Source: Bacilli bacterium (GTDB lineage: Bacteria > Bacillota_I > Bacilli_A > RF39 > UBA660). From it: a stretch of DNA of 64,000 bases. The notes beneath the pieces are model-generated. The model was not told the origin of the DNA. It made no database searches and saw only the letters and a program-made list of their open reading frames with translations. The stretch spans positions 440,944 through 504,943 of the forward strand of contig JAGAIS010000001.1 of assembly GCA_017626405.1 (NCBI GenBank). The letters are read 5' to 3'. Positions 18,061 to 26,908 of this stretch are shown here, in pieces (the first letter of the stretch is position 1; every line of letters starts with the position of its first letter). Both the position numbers and the translations under genes were made by a program.

Positions 18061-19113
18061 GTGTTAACTTACAGCGAAAAAGAAAAATTAAAATTGGAGA
18101 TTAACAAAACTTTGTCAATAATGGACAATGATAGTATACAAAAATTTTTATTTGATAGTATTGCTCATAAAAGTGGATTTGATGAAGGTTTATCGTGTGG
18201 TCCATTATACTTATTTGCTACGGAAGATATGCGTACTTATTATAAAGAATTTGATCATCCTGAGACATTTTTAACTATTGGAGCAAGTGGAGATCAATTA
18301 CTAAATGCTATATTATTGGGCGCTAAAAGAATTGATGTTTTTGATTCAAATCCGCTTTCAAAAAGAGGATGTGCACTAAAGATAGAAGCTTTTAAATCAC
18401 TTACAAAAAAAGATTTTATGAAGTATTATCGAAGGTTTTCTGCTGGCATATTTAACAGATTTTCATCTAATTTAAGTGAGCAGGATTCGATATTTTGGAA
18501 TTCTTTATATGACATAAAGGATGGAGAAGATATTGCTCGCGATTTATTTGTATACAAGAGATTAGAACCTGAACTAATTAAAAAAATAAATCCATATTTA
18601 GATGATGAAAACTATGAGAAGTTAAAGAGTATGATAGATGGTGTTGAAATTAATTATATTGATGCTCCTCTTTATTCATTACCTATTCATTTGGGAAATA
18701 GATTATATGATGGTATTACTTTATCTAACATATATGAATACTTAGTATTTGGTGAGAATGTTAATGAAAAAGAAGTAAATGTCTTTTATGAATTTATAAT
18801 GGGAGAAATATATTCTCGTTTAACTAAGGGTGGTAAAGCAATGATTGCGTATTTATATGCATTTAATGACGATATTAAAGCTTATGTTGATAAATTGTTT
18901 GAGGAACATCCTGACAAATTTTTACCTTCGGGAGCAATACGTTTTGAAGATATGGCTTTTTATCTACAAGGGTTGACTTCTCAAAATAGATCATATTCAT
19001 TACTTTATGATAGATTTAAAGATGAAAATATAGAAAAAATTCAAACTGAACATGTTGAGTATGGACAGAGCATTGATATGTCTCATGATGTTGCTATGTT
19101 GTTAAAGAAATAG
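18061..19113 (+). CDS. DUF3419/BtaA-like SAM-dependent protein
   Basis: 350 residues. The segment LTIGASGDQLLNAILLGAKRIDVFDSNP is a SAM-binding Rossmann motif I/II arrangement very like that of DUF3419 proteins, the family of BtaA, which transfers the 3-amino-3-carboxypropyl group of SAM to diacylglycerol. A second core element is LTKGGKAMIAYLY, like motif post-II/III of methyltransferases. Whether this protein makes a betaine-type lipid or modifies something else cannot be read from the sequence; no BtaB-like methyltransferase is next to it. GTG start after AAGGGGG. Monocistronic between two terminators. Confidence 0.6.
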   Translation: MLTYSEKEKLKLEINKTLSIMDNDSIQKFLFDSIAHKSGFDEGLSCGPLYLFATEDMRTYYKEFDHPETFLTIGASGDQLLNAILLGAKRIDVFDSNPLSKRGCALKIEAFKSLTKKDFMKYYRRFSAGIFNRFSSNLSEQDSIFWNSLYDIKDGEDIARDLFVYKRLEPELIKKINPYLDDENYEKLKSMIDGVEINYIDAPLYSLPIHLGNRLYDGITLSNIYEYLVFGENVNEKEVNVFYEFIMGEIYSRLTKGGKAMIAYLYAFNDDIKAYVDKLFEEHPDKFLPSGAIRFEDMAFYLQGLTSQNRSYSLLYDRFKDENIEKIQTEHVEYGQSIDMSHDVAMLLKK

Positions 19114-19136
19114 ATAAAACTATTTCTTTTTTTTTA
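19103..19136 (+). terminator. Terminator after the DUF3419-like gene
   Basis: AAAGAAATA (19104-19112) pairs with TATTTCTTT (19121-19129), followed by T. It overlaps the stop codon. Confidence 0.8.
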
Positions 19137-19180
19137 AACATTTTTATATTTATGCATATACTTTATTAGGAGTGATTCGT

Positions 19181-19687
19181 GTGGCTTATTATAAGGAAAT
19201 TGTTACAAAGACAGTTATAGGTAAGGGAAAAAAGACGATAAGAGCGGTAAATGTTGCTTCCTTAAATGGGAGTATCGATAATGTTTTAGGTTGTTGGGTT
19301 ATCAACCATAGATTCAAGGGATTCATTAAAGACGGTGTGATATATTTATCTGGAAGCTATGATGTTAATATTTGGTATTCTTATGATAATAATAGTAAGA
19401 CTAATGTTATGATAAATAATTATTCTTATGAAGAACCGATGAATGTTAGAATCAATGATAATTCTAGTATTTCAAATGATTCAGAAATCATTGTTAGGGC
19501 GTTAAATCAACCTAGTGTCACTAATGTCGAAATCGATGGTAGTGAAATTAAGATTAATATTGAGAGTGAAATGGGAGTAGAAGTTATTGGGGATTCAGTT
19601 GTAAGAGTTTCAACAACTGATGATTATGACGATTATGAAGAGATAATTGATGAAGACATTAATGTAAGCGATGATTATTTAAAGTAA
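19181..19687 (+). CDS. cotE: Outer spore coat morphogenetic protein CotE
   Basis: CotE directs assembly of the outer coat on the forespore. The family signature is present throughout: YYKEIVTKTVIGKGKKT at the N-terminus, LGCWVINHRFKG, GSYDVNIWYSYDNNSKTNV, IIVRALNQPSVTNVEI and VEVIGDSVVRV, ending in a very acidic tail (DDYDDYEEIIDEDINV). Length of 168 residues is close to the 181 of Bacillus. TTAGGAGTG sets the GTG start at 19181, giving an N-terminus that aligns with other CotE proteins; a GTG at 19172 overlaps that ribosome site. A CATATACT element about 20 nt upstream resembles a sigma-E -10 box. CotE is confined to Bacilli, which helps place the organism. Confidence 0.92.
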   Translation: MAYYKEIVTKTVIGKGKKTIRAVNVASLNGSIDNVLGCWVINHRFKGFIKDGVIYLSGSYDVNIWYSYDNNSKTNVMINNYSYEEPMNVRINDNSSISNDSEIIVRALNQPSVTNVEIDGSEIKINIESEMGVEVIGDSVVRVSTTDDYDDYEEIIDEDINVSDDYLK

Positions 19688-19695
19688 TGAGGAAT

Positions 19696-19724
19696 TTGAC
19701 AAAACTCGGATAAATGGTTATAAT
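19696..19724 (+). promoter_or_regulatory. Sigma-A-type promoter of the 154-aa gene
   Basis: TTGACA (19696-19701) and TATAAT (19719-19724) with 17-bp spacing; both boxes are perfect consensus, which suggests strong vegetative expression. Confidence 0.85.
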
Positions 19725-19748
19725 AGTTTAGCAGAAGAGGGGGATATT

Positions 19749-20213
19749 ATGAGAGATGTACATGATGATAACTATTATAAAATATACAATGGATCTGTAA
19801 AAGTAGATGGAAAATTGGAAAATTTCGGTTTATTAACTTTTTATGATAATGAGACAAAGAGATATATTGATAAAGAAGTAAAATTAAATGATTCTACACT
19901 TCTTGATTTAATTAAGGGTAAGTTGCCAGATATGGTAAGTGTAGTATTGTATAGTAGAGGAATAGGATTAGTAGATGATTTCGAAATCTATGGAAAGCCA
20001 GTTAATGTTGGTCGAACAATTTACTTTGGCAAAATGGTGAACGTTGCTGATTATAACTTAGTAAATCCAACACCTTTATTCTTACCATTAGATAGAAAAG
20101 TTTGTATGCTTGATTGTGGGGAAGTTTTAATAGATATTGAGCCTAATAGTGATACTTCGGACAATGTATTAAAACAATTTGATAAGCAGTCTTCTAGACT
20201 TCAAAGATTATAA
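19749..20213 (+). CDS. Hypothetical protein, 154 aa, strongly promoted
   Basis: Not recognised. Soluble, no signal peptide or membrane helix, mixed alpha/beta appearance, with a PLDRKVCMLDCGEVLIDIEP segment near the C-terminus that contains its two Cys. AGAGGGGGATATT precedes the ATG. It has its own perfect consensus promoter and a terminator behind it, so it is probably an abundant housekeeping protein despite lacking a recognisable family. Its neighbours, cotE and the RNase J-like gene, give no strong functional hint. Confidence 0.65.
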   Translation: MRDVHDDNYYKIYNGSVKVDGKLENFGLLTFYDNETKRYIDKEVKLNDSTLLDLIKGKLPDMVSVVLYSRGIGLVDDFEIYGKPVNVGRTIYFGKMVNVADYNLVNPTPLFLPLDRKVCMLDCGEVLIDIEPNSDTSDNVLKQFDKQSSRLQRL

Positions 20214-20221
20214 CTAAGAGT

Positions 20222-20251
20222 AGCAAGTCTTAAAATAAGATTTGCTTTTTT
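20222..20251 (+). terminator. Terminator after the 154-aa gene
   Basis: AGCAAGTCTTA (20222-20232) pairs with TAAGATTTGCT (20236-20246), with T-run. Confidence 0.8.
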
Positions 20252-20323
20252 AATTGAATAATAATAATTATTATGCTATAATTATTTCACTGATGTGCGC
20301 TTTATATAAAAAGGAAGATTGAT

Positions 20324-21958
20324 ATGAGTAAAATAAGAATATTTGGGCTTGGAGGCCTAAATGAAAGTGGAAAAAACACTTATGTTGTTGAAGTAGATGA
20401 AAAGATATTTGTCCTTGATTGTGGACTTAAATATGCTACGGATTCAATGTATGGCATAGATTATATCTTGCCAAATTATAGTTATTTAATAGAAAATAAG
20501 AATAGAATTGTTGGAGTATTTATTACGCATGCTCATTTAGAACAAATGGGTGGTGTAATGGATTTATTAAGTGAAATACCAGAACTTAAAGTTTATGCGA
20601 CTAAATATACAAAAGAATATCTTATATTAGAAGGTATAAATGAAAAAAATATAATAGAGATAAAGGCACATAAGAAGATATCTTTTGGCAATGTTTCAGT
20701 ATTTCCAATTAATGTTTCTCATTCTGTTCCCGATGCTGTAATGTATGTTATTAATACTAATGATGGAGCAATATGTTATACGGGAGATTTTATAATTGAT
20801 CCAACTATGGGTGGTGCTTATGCTATGGATTTGGGAAAAATTGCCTATGTTGGAAAACAGGGAGTTCTTTGTCTTCTAAGTGAATCGTCATTTTCTGAAC
20901 ACTTTGGGCATACTAGTCCTAACCATCGTTTGACAAGTTGGTTTAAGGATACAATGAACCATAATGATGGAAGATTAATTATTTCTGTGCTTCCAGTTCA
21001 CTTACATACTATTCAGGAAATCTTTAATGCATCTGTTAATATGCATAGAAAAATAGTAATAATGGGCAAAAAGTTGCAAAATATCGTTAATATGTCGATA
21101 AAACTTGGATATTTGAATGTTAATCCAAATACAATTGGCGATTTAAATGATATTGAAGATAAGCGAACTATACTCTTAGTATGTGATGATCGCGAGAAAC
21201 CTTATGCAACAGTCGATAAAATTGTTCATGGAGCTGATAAGTTCATACATTTAAAACAGACTGATACAGTTGTGTTTGCTGAACCTACATATGATGCTGT
21301 TGAAAAAGCACTTGTTCATATTCAAGATGAAATTGCAACATTTGGTGCCAATAGTATTACTATTCCAAAGAATAAGACAATTCTCCATCATGCTTCATCA
21401 GAAGATTTGATGATTATGTTGAATCTCGTTAAACCTAAATACTATATGCCTGTTAAGGGTGAATATAGGCTTATGGTTAACAATGCTAATTTGGCAACAA
21501 CTCTTGGTATGAAACCGGAGAATCTACTTCTTAAACAAAACGGAGATATCGTAACATTTATCGATGGAAAGTTACAAGATAATTTTGAATCGATGGTTGT
21601 CGATGATGTATTAATCGATGGTAAATCCAGTGATGATGTAGGTGAACTAGTAATTAAAGATCGTGAGATGCTTGGTGAAAATGGAATTATGTTGATATCG
21701 GCAACGTTAGATAAAAAGACTAAGAAAATACTTGCTGATCCTGAAATTACTACGAGAGGATTTATCTATGTTAAGGATTCTCTTGAGATGATTGAAGAGA
21801 TTAAGAGAATATCTATAGAAATAATTGAAAATAATACAACTCCTAATTATGTAGATTATAATAAAATTAAAAATGAGATAAGAGAAGAATTAAGCAAATA
21901 TTTCTATCATGAAACTGAATGTAAGCCAATGATAATTGCTGTTATTCAAGAAGTATAA
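20324..21958 (+). CDS. Ribonuclease J-like protein with degenerate metal site (J2-like)
   Basis: 544 residues with the metallo-beta-lactamase/beta-CASP fold of RNase J: FGLGGLNESGKNTY, SHSVPDAVMYVI, YTGDFIIDP, LPVHLHTIQEI, HASSEDLMIMLNLVKPKYY, and a C-terminal domain of about 100 residues. RNase J degrades and matures RNA by endo- and 5'-3' exonucleolytic cleavage. The metal-binding HGHEDH motif reads H69-A-H-L-E73-Q74 here, and the distant PVHGEYR histidine is Lys378. Three metal ligands are thus changed, as seen to a lesser degree in Bacillus RNase J2, which works as a partner of J1. It is probably a structural or regulatory partner of a canonical RNase J encoded elsewhere. Confidence 0.88.
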   Translation: MSKIRIFGLGGLNESGKNTYVVEVDEKIFVLDCGLKYATDSMYGIDYILPNYSYLIENKNRIVGVFITHAHLEQMGGVMDLLSEIPELKVYATKYTKEYLILEGINEKNIIEIKAHKKISFGNVSVFPINVSHSVPDAVMYVINTNDGAICYTGDFIIDPTMGGAYAMDLGKIAYVGKQGVLCLLSESSFSEHFGHTSPNHRLTSWFKDTMNHNDGRLIISVLPVHLHTIQEIFNASVNMHRKIVIMGKKLQNIVNMSIKLGYLNVNPNTIGDLNDIEDKRTILLVCDDREKPYATVDKIVHGADKFIHLKQTDTVVFAEPTYDAVEKALVHIQDEIATFGANSITIPKNKTILHHASSEDLMIMLNLVKPKYYMPVKGEYRLMVNNANLATTLGMKPENLLLKQNGDIVTFIDGKLQDNFESMVVDDVLIDGKSSDDVGELVIKDREMLGENGIMLISATLDKKTKKILADPEITTRGFIYVKDSLEMIEEIKRISIEIIENNTTPNYVDYNKIKNEIREELSKYFYHETECKPMIIAVIQEV

Positions 21959-21960
21959 AA

Positions 21961-21988
21961 TGATACATTCGTGTATCTTTTTTTCTTG
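21961..21988 (+). terminator. Terminator after the RNase J-like gene
   Basis: GATACATTCGTGTATC (21962-21977) is a 6-bp stem with a TTCG tetraloop, followed by a run of seven T. Confidence 0.85.
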
Positions 21989-22037
21989 AATAATGATACA
22001 ATAAATATTAAAATAAAATTAATAGGATGTGATACTC

Positions 22038-23303
22038 ATGAATTTATTGCCGGCAGATACCTATATAGTTGAAAACTCATCTGTTTTAACGGAGATAGAA
22101 AGACGAGTAATCATCAATTTGTATGAACCGATAATTGGATCTAATTCAGTAAGTTTATATCTAACTCTTTGGAGTGACTTGGATAAAATGGAATTAATTA
22201 GTTCTAATTATACACATCATCATTTAATGACAATTTTAAAGAGTGATTTAGACACAATTAAACTTGCAAGAGAATCTTTAGAGGCTGTAGGTTTAATTAA
22301 AACTTACGTAAAAGAAAGTGATAATATAAATGAATATATTTATGAATTGTTTTCACCACTTTCGGCTTATGAATTTTTAAATCATCCTGTATTAAGTGTA
22401 TTATTACTAAACAATATTGGAGAAATTGAATTCAACAATATAAAGAGATATTATCGAAAGAGGAGTATCCCTAAAGTAGATTATAGGGAGATTACTTCTT
22501 CGATGAATGAAACCTTCAAAGTTGTCGAAAGTTCAAAAGTAATCGACGATAGCATTAGAAAACTCAATAGATTGGGAATTAATTTGGATAATAATCTAGA
22601 CTATGATTTAATTGAAGCAAGTATTCCTTCGGGTTTACTCAATGCTAAAGCTCTCAATAAGAAGACGAAGGAGTTAATCAATCAACTAGCTTTTGTCTAT
22701 AATTTAGATTCCATTAAGATGAGTAATATAATTATTGCATCTATTGATACTGTAGGTTTAATTGATAAAGAAAAATTAAGACAGAATGCAAGAAGTAATT
22801 ATCAATATAACAACAGTGGAGATTTACCTACACTTATTTATAGAACTCAGCCAGCTTACTTGAAGACTCCTAGTGGAGATACTTCAAATAAGGGGAAAAT
22901 AATATATGCATTTGAGAATACTAGACCTTATGATTTCTTAAAGCTAAAGAATAAGAATATTGAACCTACGCCGAGAGATTTACATATTCTAGAACACTTA
23001 GCAGTTGATTTTATGCTTCCTGCCGGTGTTATTAACGTATTAGTTGATTATACTCTAAAAGTAAATGATGGAGTATTATCAAAAGGATATCTAGAAACTA
23101 TTGCATCAGAATTTTCGCGCAAAGGAATAAAGACTGTTCCCGATGCTATGAATACATTAATTAAAAATAGAAACAAGGTTAAAACGAAGAGTACTAAGAA
23201 TGTCGTTAAAGAACCAGCTTGGTTAAATTTAAATGTCGCTCCAGAAAAAATGAGTGATGAAGAAATAGAAGAATTGCAAAATATGTTTGAAGAATTCAGG
23301 TGA
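22038..23303 (+). CDS. dnaB: Replication initiation/membrane attachment protein DnaB (Bacillus type)
   Basis: Helicase co-loader that acts with DnaD and DnaI at oriC and at restart forks, associated with the membrane. The N-terminus (LPADTYIVENSSVLTEIERRV, INLYEPIIGSNSVSLYLTLW) is the conserved first winged-helix region. A DnaB_2/DnaD-like helical domain follows at about residues 295-400, with GVINVLVDYTL and FSRKGIKTVPDAM. AGGATGTGAT sets the ATG at 22038. dnaI follows 4 bp after the stop, the usual Bacilli order, so the two are cotranscribed. Family call firm. Confidence 0.9.
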   Translation: MNLLPADTYIVENSSVLTEIERRVIINLYEPIIGSNSVSLYLTLWSDLDKMELISSNYTHHHLMTILKSDLDTIKLARESLEAVGLIKTYVKESDNINEYIYELFSPLSAYEFLNHPVLSVLLLNNIGEIEFNNIKRYYRKRSIPKVDYREITSSMNETFKVVESSKVIDDSIRKLNRLGINLDNNLDYDLIEASIPSGLLNAKALNKKTKELINQLAFVYNLDSIKMSNIIIASIDTVGLIDKEKLRQNARSNYQYNNSGDLPTLIYRTQPAYLKTPSGDTSNKGKIIYAFENTRPYDFLKLKNKNIEPTPRDLHILEHLAVDFMLPAGVINVLVDYTLKVNDGVLSKGYLETIASEFSRKGIKTVPDAMNTLIKNRNKVKTKSTKNVVKEPAWLNLNVAPEKMSDEEIEELQNMFEEFR

Positions 23304-23307
23304 TTAG

Positions 23308-24210
23308 ATGAAAAATATTAATGAATTGAGCAAAAGTGAAGCTAGTGAACAGATACTAAAAAAAGAATTTAATAAAGCTTTAAAAGATGAAGAGTTCATA
23401 AAATTAGTTAACAAACTTGGAGTTACAGAAGATGTAGCGTCTAGATATACATCAAAACTTGAAATGACGGTTCAAAATTTAAAAAACTGTAGTAATTGTA
23501 AAGCTTTGGAGGAATGCAAAAATTCCGTAAATGGATGTGTATTGTATCCTGTCAAAGATGAAAATCTATTGAGATTTGATTATGTTGCCTGCAAATATAA
23601 AAAGAAATTCTTGAATGAAGAAAAATTAAAACCTGTTGTATTTGAAGAACCTGATGCTATTAGAAACGCGAGAATGGCAGACATTGATTTGAATGATAAG
23701 AGAAGAGCACATGTAATCAAATGGGTAAAGAATTTCTATAATGAATATAAGACAAATAAACACTTAAAAGGGTGCTATCTACATGGATCTTTTGGTAGTG
23801 GAAAATCATATATCCTATCTGCTTTGATTAATGAACTTGCTAAATCGGGAGCTAAGTGTGTTATTATCTATTATCCATTAATGTTAAGTATATTGAAAGA
23901 ATCCTTTAATGATGACTTTGATATTAAGATGAATAGTATTAGAACTGCCGATATTCTTCTTATTGATGATATTGGTGCTGAAACAGTTACAGGATGGAGT
24001 AGAGATGAGATACTTGGAACTATTTTGCAATATCGAATGGATCAAAATTTACCAACTTTCTTTACTTCAAATTTGACAATTGATGAACTTAAGGTTCATT
24101 TATCAAATACAAAAAATACTGTTGATTTTGTCAAAAGTGAGAGAATTATCGAACGCGTTCGTCAATTAACTGAGGATTTAGAATTAATTAGTGAAAATAA
24201 ACGTAAATAA
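23308..24210 (+). CDS. dnaI: Primosomal helicase loader DnaI
   Basis: AAA+ ATPase that loads the replicative helicase DnaC onto DNA. The N-terminal region carries the zinc-binding Cys cluster of DnaI (CSNCKALEEC, NGCVLYP, CKYKKK, about residues 51-95). The AAA+ core has Walker A GSFGSGKS (about 160-167), Walker B ILLIDDIGAE, sensor 1 TFFTSN, and an arginine finger-type ERIIERVRQL near the end. Length of 300 residues matches the family (about 311). Translation probably coupled to dnaB. Function firm. Confidence 0.95.
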   Translation: MKNINELSKSEASEQILKKEFNKALKDEEFIKLVNKLGVTEDVASRYTSKLEMTVQNLKNCSNCKALEECKNSVNGCVLYPVKDENLLRFDYVACKYKKKFLNEEKLKPVVFEEPDAIRNARMADIDLNDKRRAHVIKWVKNFYNEYKTNKHLKGCYLHGSFGSGKSYILSALINELAKSGAKCVIIYYPLMLSILKESFNDDFDIKMNSIRTADILLIDDIGAETVTGWSRDEILGTILQYRMDQNLPTFFTSNLTIDELKVHLSNTKNTVDFVKSERIIERVRQLTEDLELISENKRK

Positions 24211-24283
24211 AAAGTGTCAACTAATATTGCACTTTAATACTTAATACATTATAATTTACTTAGAATAAGGGAAGTGTTTTTCG

Positions 24284-25486
24284 ATGAAGAAGGTTAGTTT
24301 GTTGTGTTTAGTTATTTCGATGTTTTTATTAACCACAACGGTAAATGCTGCAGTTCCTGTTGCTTCTAATAATTTGGATGCGACGACATGTATTAGATTT
24401 GCCGAAGGGTTTAAAACAATCAATGCGTTAAATGGAGCTAGGGGGGATTATTACTATAAATCATGTTATAGATACGATTGTACTTATGGTGTGTATAATC
24501 GAGTTAATATGACTAGTTCTAGCGGTTATAGATGTAATAATGGAAATGGTAATCCATACGTTACGACATCTAGTAGTGGTTGTAAAAGTTATACGGGTAC
24601 TTGTAATACTAATAGGGCATATTATTGTACTACTGTAGAATATATTGATTGTCAAAAGAACGCGGATGGATCAGCATATGCTACTATAACGACAACTACA
24701 ACAAGTAAGAAAACTACGACAACGACGAGAAAGACTACGACGACAACAAAAACAAAGACAAAGAGAACTACAACAAAGAATAATAATACGACAAAAACTA
24801 CTACAATACCAACAACTACGACAACAACAACAACAACTGAGCCAAAAAAATCCAGCAATTGTGATCTTAAGAGATTAGTTATCTTTGAAACAGAAATTAA
24901 AGTAGATAATAAAAAGAACAATTATACAATAAAAGCTCCTTATGATATAACGAGTTTAGATATTATTGCTGAACCGGCAGATAAACTTGCTACTGTTGAA
25001 ATAACGGGAAATGAAAACTTGCCTAATGAAGAATCTAAAGTAAATATCAATATAACTGCTGAAGATGGAACTAAGAAAACTGTTACTATTACAGTTAAGC
25101 GCTATAATGGTGAGAATGACGATTGTTCATTAGCTAATATTTTTATTGAGGATTATCCATTAGATTTTGATAAAAATACTTTAAATTATACCTTAAAATT
25201 ACCTAAGAGTACAAAGTCTTTGGATTTAGAAGTAATTCCTACTGATGAACTAAATGCTAAATACGAAATTAAGGGTAATGAAAAGTTAAAAGATAATAGT
25301 AAGATTGAAATAATTGTCGTAGCTCAGGATGGAACAAAATGTAATTATACAATTAAAATAAAAAAAGCAAATAATACTTGGAAGTATATTATATTAATAA
25401 TTCTATTAGTAGCTGCTTTAATCACTAGTTCATATTTCTTATATAAATATTTAAAGAAGAGTAAAGGCAGATATAAATACGAATAA
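24284..25486 (+). CDS. Thr-rich membrane-anchored surface protein with cadherin-like domains
   Basis: 400 residues. A signal peptide (MKKVSLLCLVISMFLLTTTVNAA) leads a Cys-rich N-terminal domain (8-10 Cys, likely disulfide-bonded), then about 50 residues that are nearly all Thr and Lys. Two copies of a cadherin-like beta-sandwich domain follow, each with a 'LxNYTIKxP...SLDIxAxPxD...G' pattern (about residues 195-275 and 280-360). It ends with a TM helix (YIILIILLVAALITSSYFLY) and a basic cytoplasmic tail. It is probably a cell-surface stalk protein. It lies directly upstream of the pilus-like cluster and could be a companion. Function unknown. Confidence 0.7.
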   Translation: MKKVSLLCLVISMFLLTTTVNAAVPVASNNLDATTCIRFAEGFKTINALNGARGDYYYKSCYRYDCTYGVYNRVNMTSSSGYRCNNGNGNPYVTTSSSGCKSYTGTCNTNRAYYCTTVEYIDCQKNADGSAYATITTTTTSKKTTTTTRKTTTTTKTKTKRTTTKNNNTTKTTTIPTTTTTTTTTEPKKSSNCDLKRLVIFETEIKVDNKKNNYTIKAPYDITSLDIIAEPADKLATVEITGNENLPNEESKVNINITAEDGTKKTVTITVKRYNGENDDCSLANIFIEDYPLDFDKNTLNYTLKLPKSTKSLDLEVIPTDELNAKYEIKGNEKLKDNSKIEIIVVAQDGTKCNYTIKIKKANNTWKYIILIILLVAALITSSYFLYKYLKKSKGRYKYE

Positions 25487-25487
25487 T

Positions 25488-25514
25488 AGAGATGTAAAAT
25501 ACATCTCTTTTTTA
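25488..25514 (+). terminator. Terminator after the Thr-rich surface protein
   Basis: AGAGATGTA (25488-25496) pairs with TACATCTCT (25500-25508), followed by a T-run. Confidence 0.85.
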
Positions 25515-25565
25515 TTGATAGCAAGTTTAATCAATAGTATAATTTGTTTAGAATAGGTGATTAAT

Positions 25566-26042
25566 ATGTTGAGAAATTCTATTAATGGAGCATGGCTATT
25601 TGGAATTATCATTACATTTATGGCAATCCTTATTGCCTATATATCAATTTCTATAAATTATAGTAAGGCTTATGAGATGAAAACTAAGATGATTACAATT
25701 ATAGAAGAATACGATGGATTAAATCCCTCTACAGTTGAATATCTTAATAGAATAGCTGCCAACTATGGCTATCGTAAGACAAATACTTGTAAGGTAGAAA
25801 ATGGAGAAAAATTCGTTGGAATTCGCGATGGAGTTCCAACAATTAATCCTTCAGAGTCACAAAATATTTGCATTACGAGAGAACTCAAGGAAGGCAGCGA
25901 GAATATTGAAAAGAAATACTATTATAATCTTGAGGTATTCTTTGGATTTGATTTGCCACTTTTGGGAAATCTATTTACATTTAGAGTATCTGGTGAAACT
26001 AATGCAATTTACTATCCGGCAGATTCCGATTATTTTAGATAA
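25566..26042 (+). CDS. TadE/F-like pseudopilin, copy 1
   Basis: 158 residues with one N-terminal TM helix (GAWLFGIIITFMAILIAYIS) directly after a short NGA leader, then SINYSKAYEMK and a globular extracellular part with two Cys. The end has FTFRVSGETNAIYYP, a motif shared with the protein at 26405. The layout (single TM helix at the extreme N-terminus, outside domain of about 130 residues) is that of TadE/TadF-type minor pilins. Start chosen at the ATG after ATAGGTGAT. First gene of a cluster with a small pilin-like protein, a second paralogue, a TadZ/CpaE-like protein and a VirB2-like protein. Confidence 0.55.
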   Translation: MLRNSINGAWLFGIIITFMAILIAYISISINYSKAYEMKTKMITIIEEYDGLNPSTVEYLNRIAANYGYRKTNTCKVENGEKFVGIRDGVPTINPSESQNICITRELKEGSENIEKKYYYNLEVFFGFDLPLLGNLFTFRVSGETNAIYYPADSDYFR

Positions 26043-26125
26043 ACAATGTAAAATTTTTGCATACATTGTTGAATATGAAAAATAATAATAGTATAATAAA
26101 TTTATAATAAAGGAGAGATGTTTAA

Positions 26126-26383
26126 ATGAAGGACGCAACAGGCGAATTAAGTATGACAGCAGTAGCTGTAGTAGCAATCGCAGGGATTGCAGGTTTATTC
26201 GGAACTTTTGTATGGCCTCAAATTAGAGCTAATATTACAAGAAATACATATTGTAGTCAAGCAAATTGTGATGCTACAACTTGTGATGGTCAATGGTGTA
26301 CTTGTACATATCTTGACAACGAAGGTAATGATCAAACTGTTAGATGCCCTGATGAAAGTTCAAATGATGACGTTATAAATTAA
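26126..26383 (+). CDS. Small Flp-pilin-like protein, 85 aa
   Basis: The short N-terminus MKDATGELSMT is followed by a hydrophobic helix (AVAVVAIAGIAGLFGTFVWP) and a 45-residue Cys-rich tail with six Cys (CSQANCDATTC, CTC, RC). The Gly-Glu before the helix resembles the processing site and Glu of type IV/Flp pilins. A strong ribosome site (AAAGGAGAG) and a separate upstream promoter-like region suggest high expression, as for a major pilin. A second overlapping frame in this region lacks a ribosome site and is not used. Confidence 0.6.
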   Translation: MKDATGELSMTAVAVVAIAGIAGLFGTFVWPQIRANITRNTYCSQANCDATTCDGQWCTCTYLDNEGNDQTVRCPDESSNDDVIN

Positions 26384-26404
26384 AAATAAAGGAATGAGAA
26401 TATC

Positions 26405-26896
26405 GTGAGAGAAGCAATTGGAGCTACCTGGATAATGGGTATAGTTATCGTATTTATTGCTTTATTTTCTGGATATTTGGCATTCTCAGTTAACTATTCT
26501 AAAGCTTTTAAAGTAAAAGATGGAATTGTTGATAGAATTCAAAAACACAATGGACCTAATCAAGCTGCTATTGATGATATCGCTGATTTAATGGATGAAG
26601 TTGGCTATAATTCGACAGGAAAATGTAGTGGTTTCTTTAATGACAATTCACTATCATTTATTGGAGTTACAAGAAATTTTGTTACTCCATCACCTTCCGA
26701 TGATGACAAATTCAACTATTGCATTCAAAAAGTTGAGGCAATAAATCCAGAAGGACAATTATCAGCTGCTTATTATTCGGTTTATGTGTTTTTTTCATTA
26801 TCTATTCCTGTAGTTAATGAAATGTCACTATTTAATGTTTCTGGTGAAACAATTAATATTTATTTTCCCGAAGAGGGAGATAACTGGTTTAGATAA
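26405..26896 (+). CDS. TadE/F-like pseudopilin, copy 2
   Basis: 163 residues, paralogue of the protein at 25566. It has the same N-terminal pattern (MREAIGATWIMGIVIVFIALFSGYLAF, SVNYSKAFKVK), a Pro-Asn-rich helix pair, two or three Cys, and the same end (LFNVSGETINIYFP). GTG start after AAAGGAATGAG. Two copies flanking the small Flp-like pilin suggest that they are partners in one fibre or in its base. Assignment rests on layout and the shared motif, not on a firm family match. Confidence 0.55.
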   Translation: MREAIGATWIMGIVIVFIALFSGYLAFSVNYSKAFKVKDGIVDRIQKHNGPNQAAIDDIADLMDEVGYNSTGKCSGFFNDNSLSFIGVTRNFVTPSPSDDDKFNYCIQKVEAINPEGQLSAAYYSVYVFFSLSIPVVNEMSLFNVSGETINIYFPEEGDNWFR

Positions 26897-26908
26897 GAGG
26901 TTGGATAT

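Noticed and set aside
24690..24840. Short ACA/ACT/ACG repeats that could be mistaken for a repeat array
   Set aside because: The periodicity is that of Thr codons in a coding frame; there are no spacers as in a CRISPR array.
24652..24921. Minus-strand frame encoding a long Val/Phe stretch
   Set aside because: It is the reverse of the Thr codon repeats in the plus-strand surface protein and has no start signals.
25801..26177. Overlapping frames on both strands across the first pseudopilin gene and the small pilin gene
   Set aside because: They overlap better supported genes and lack ribosome sites.
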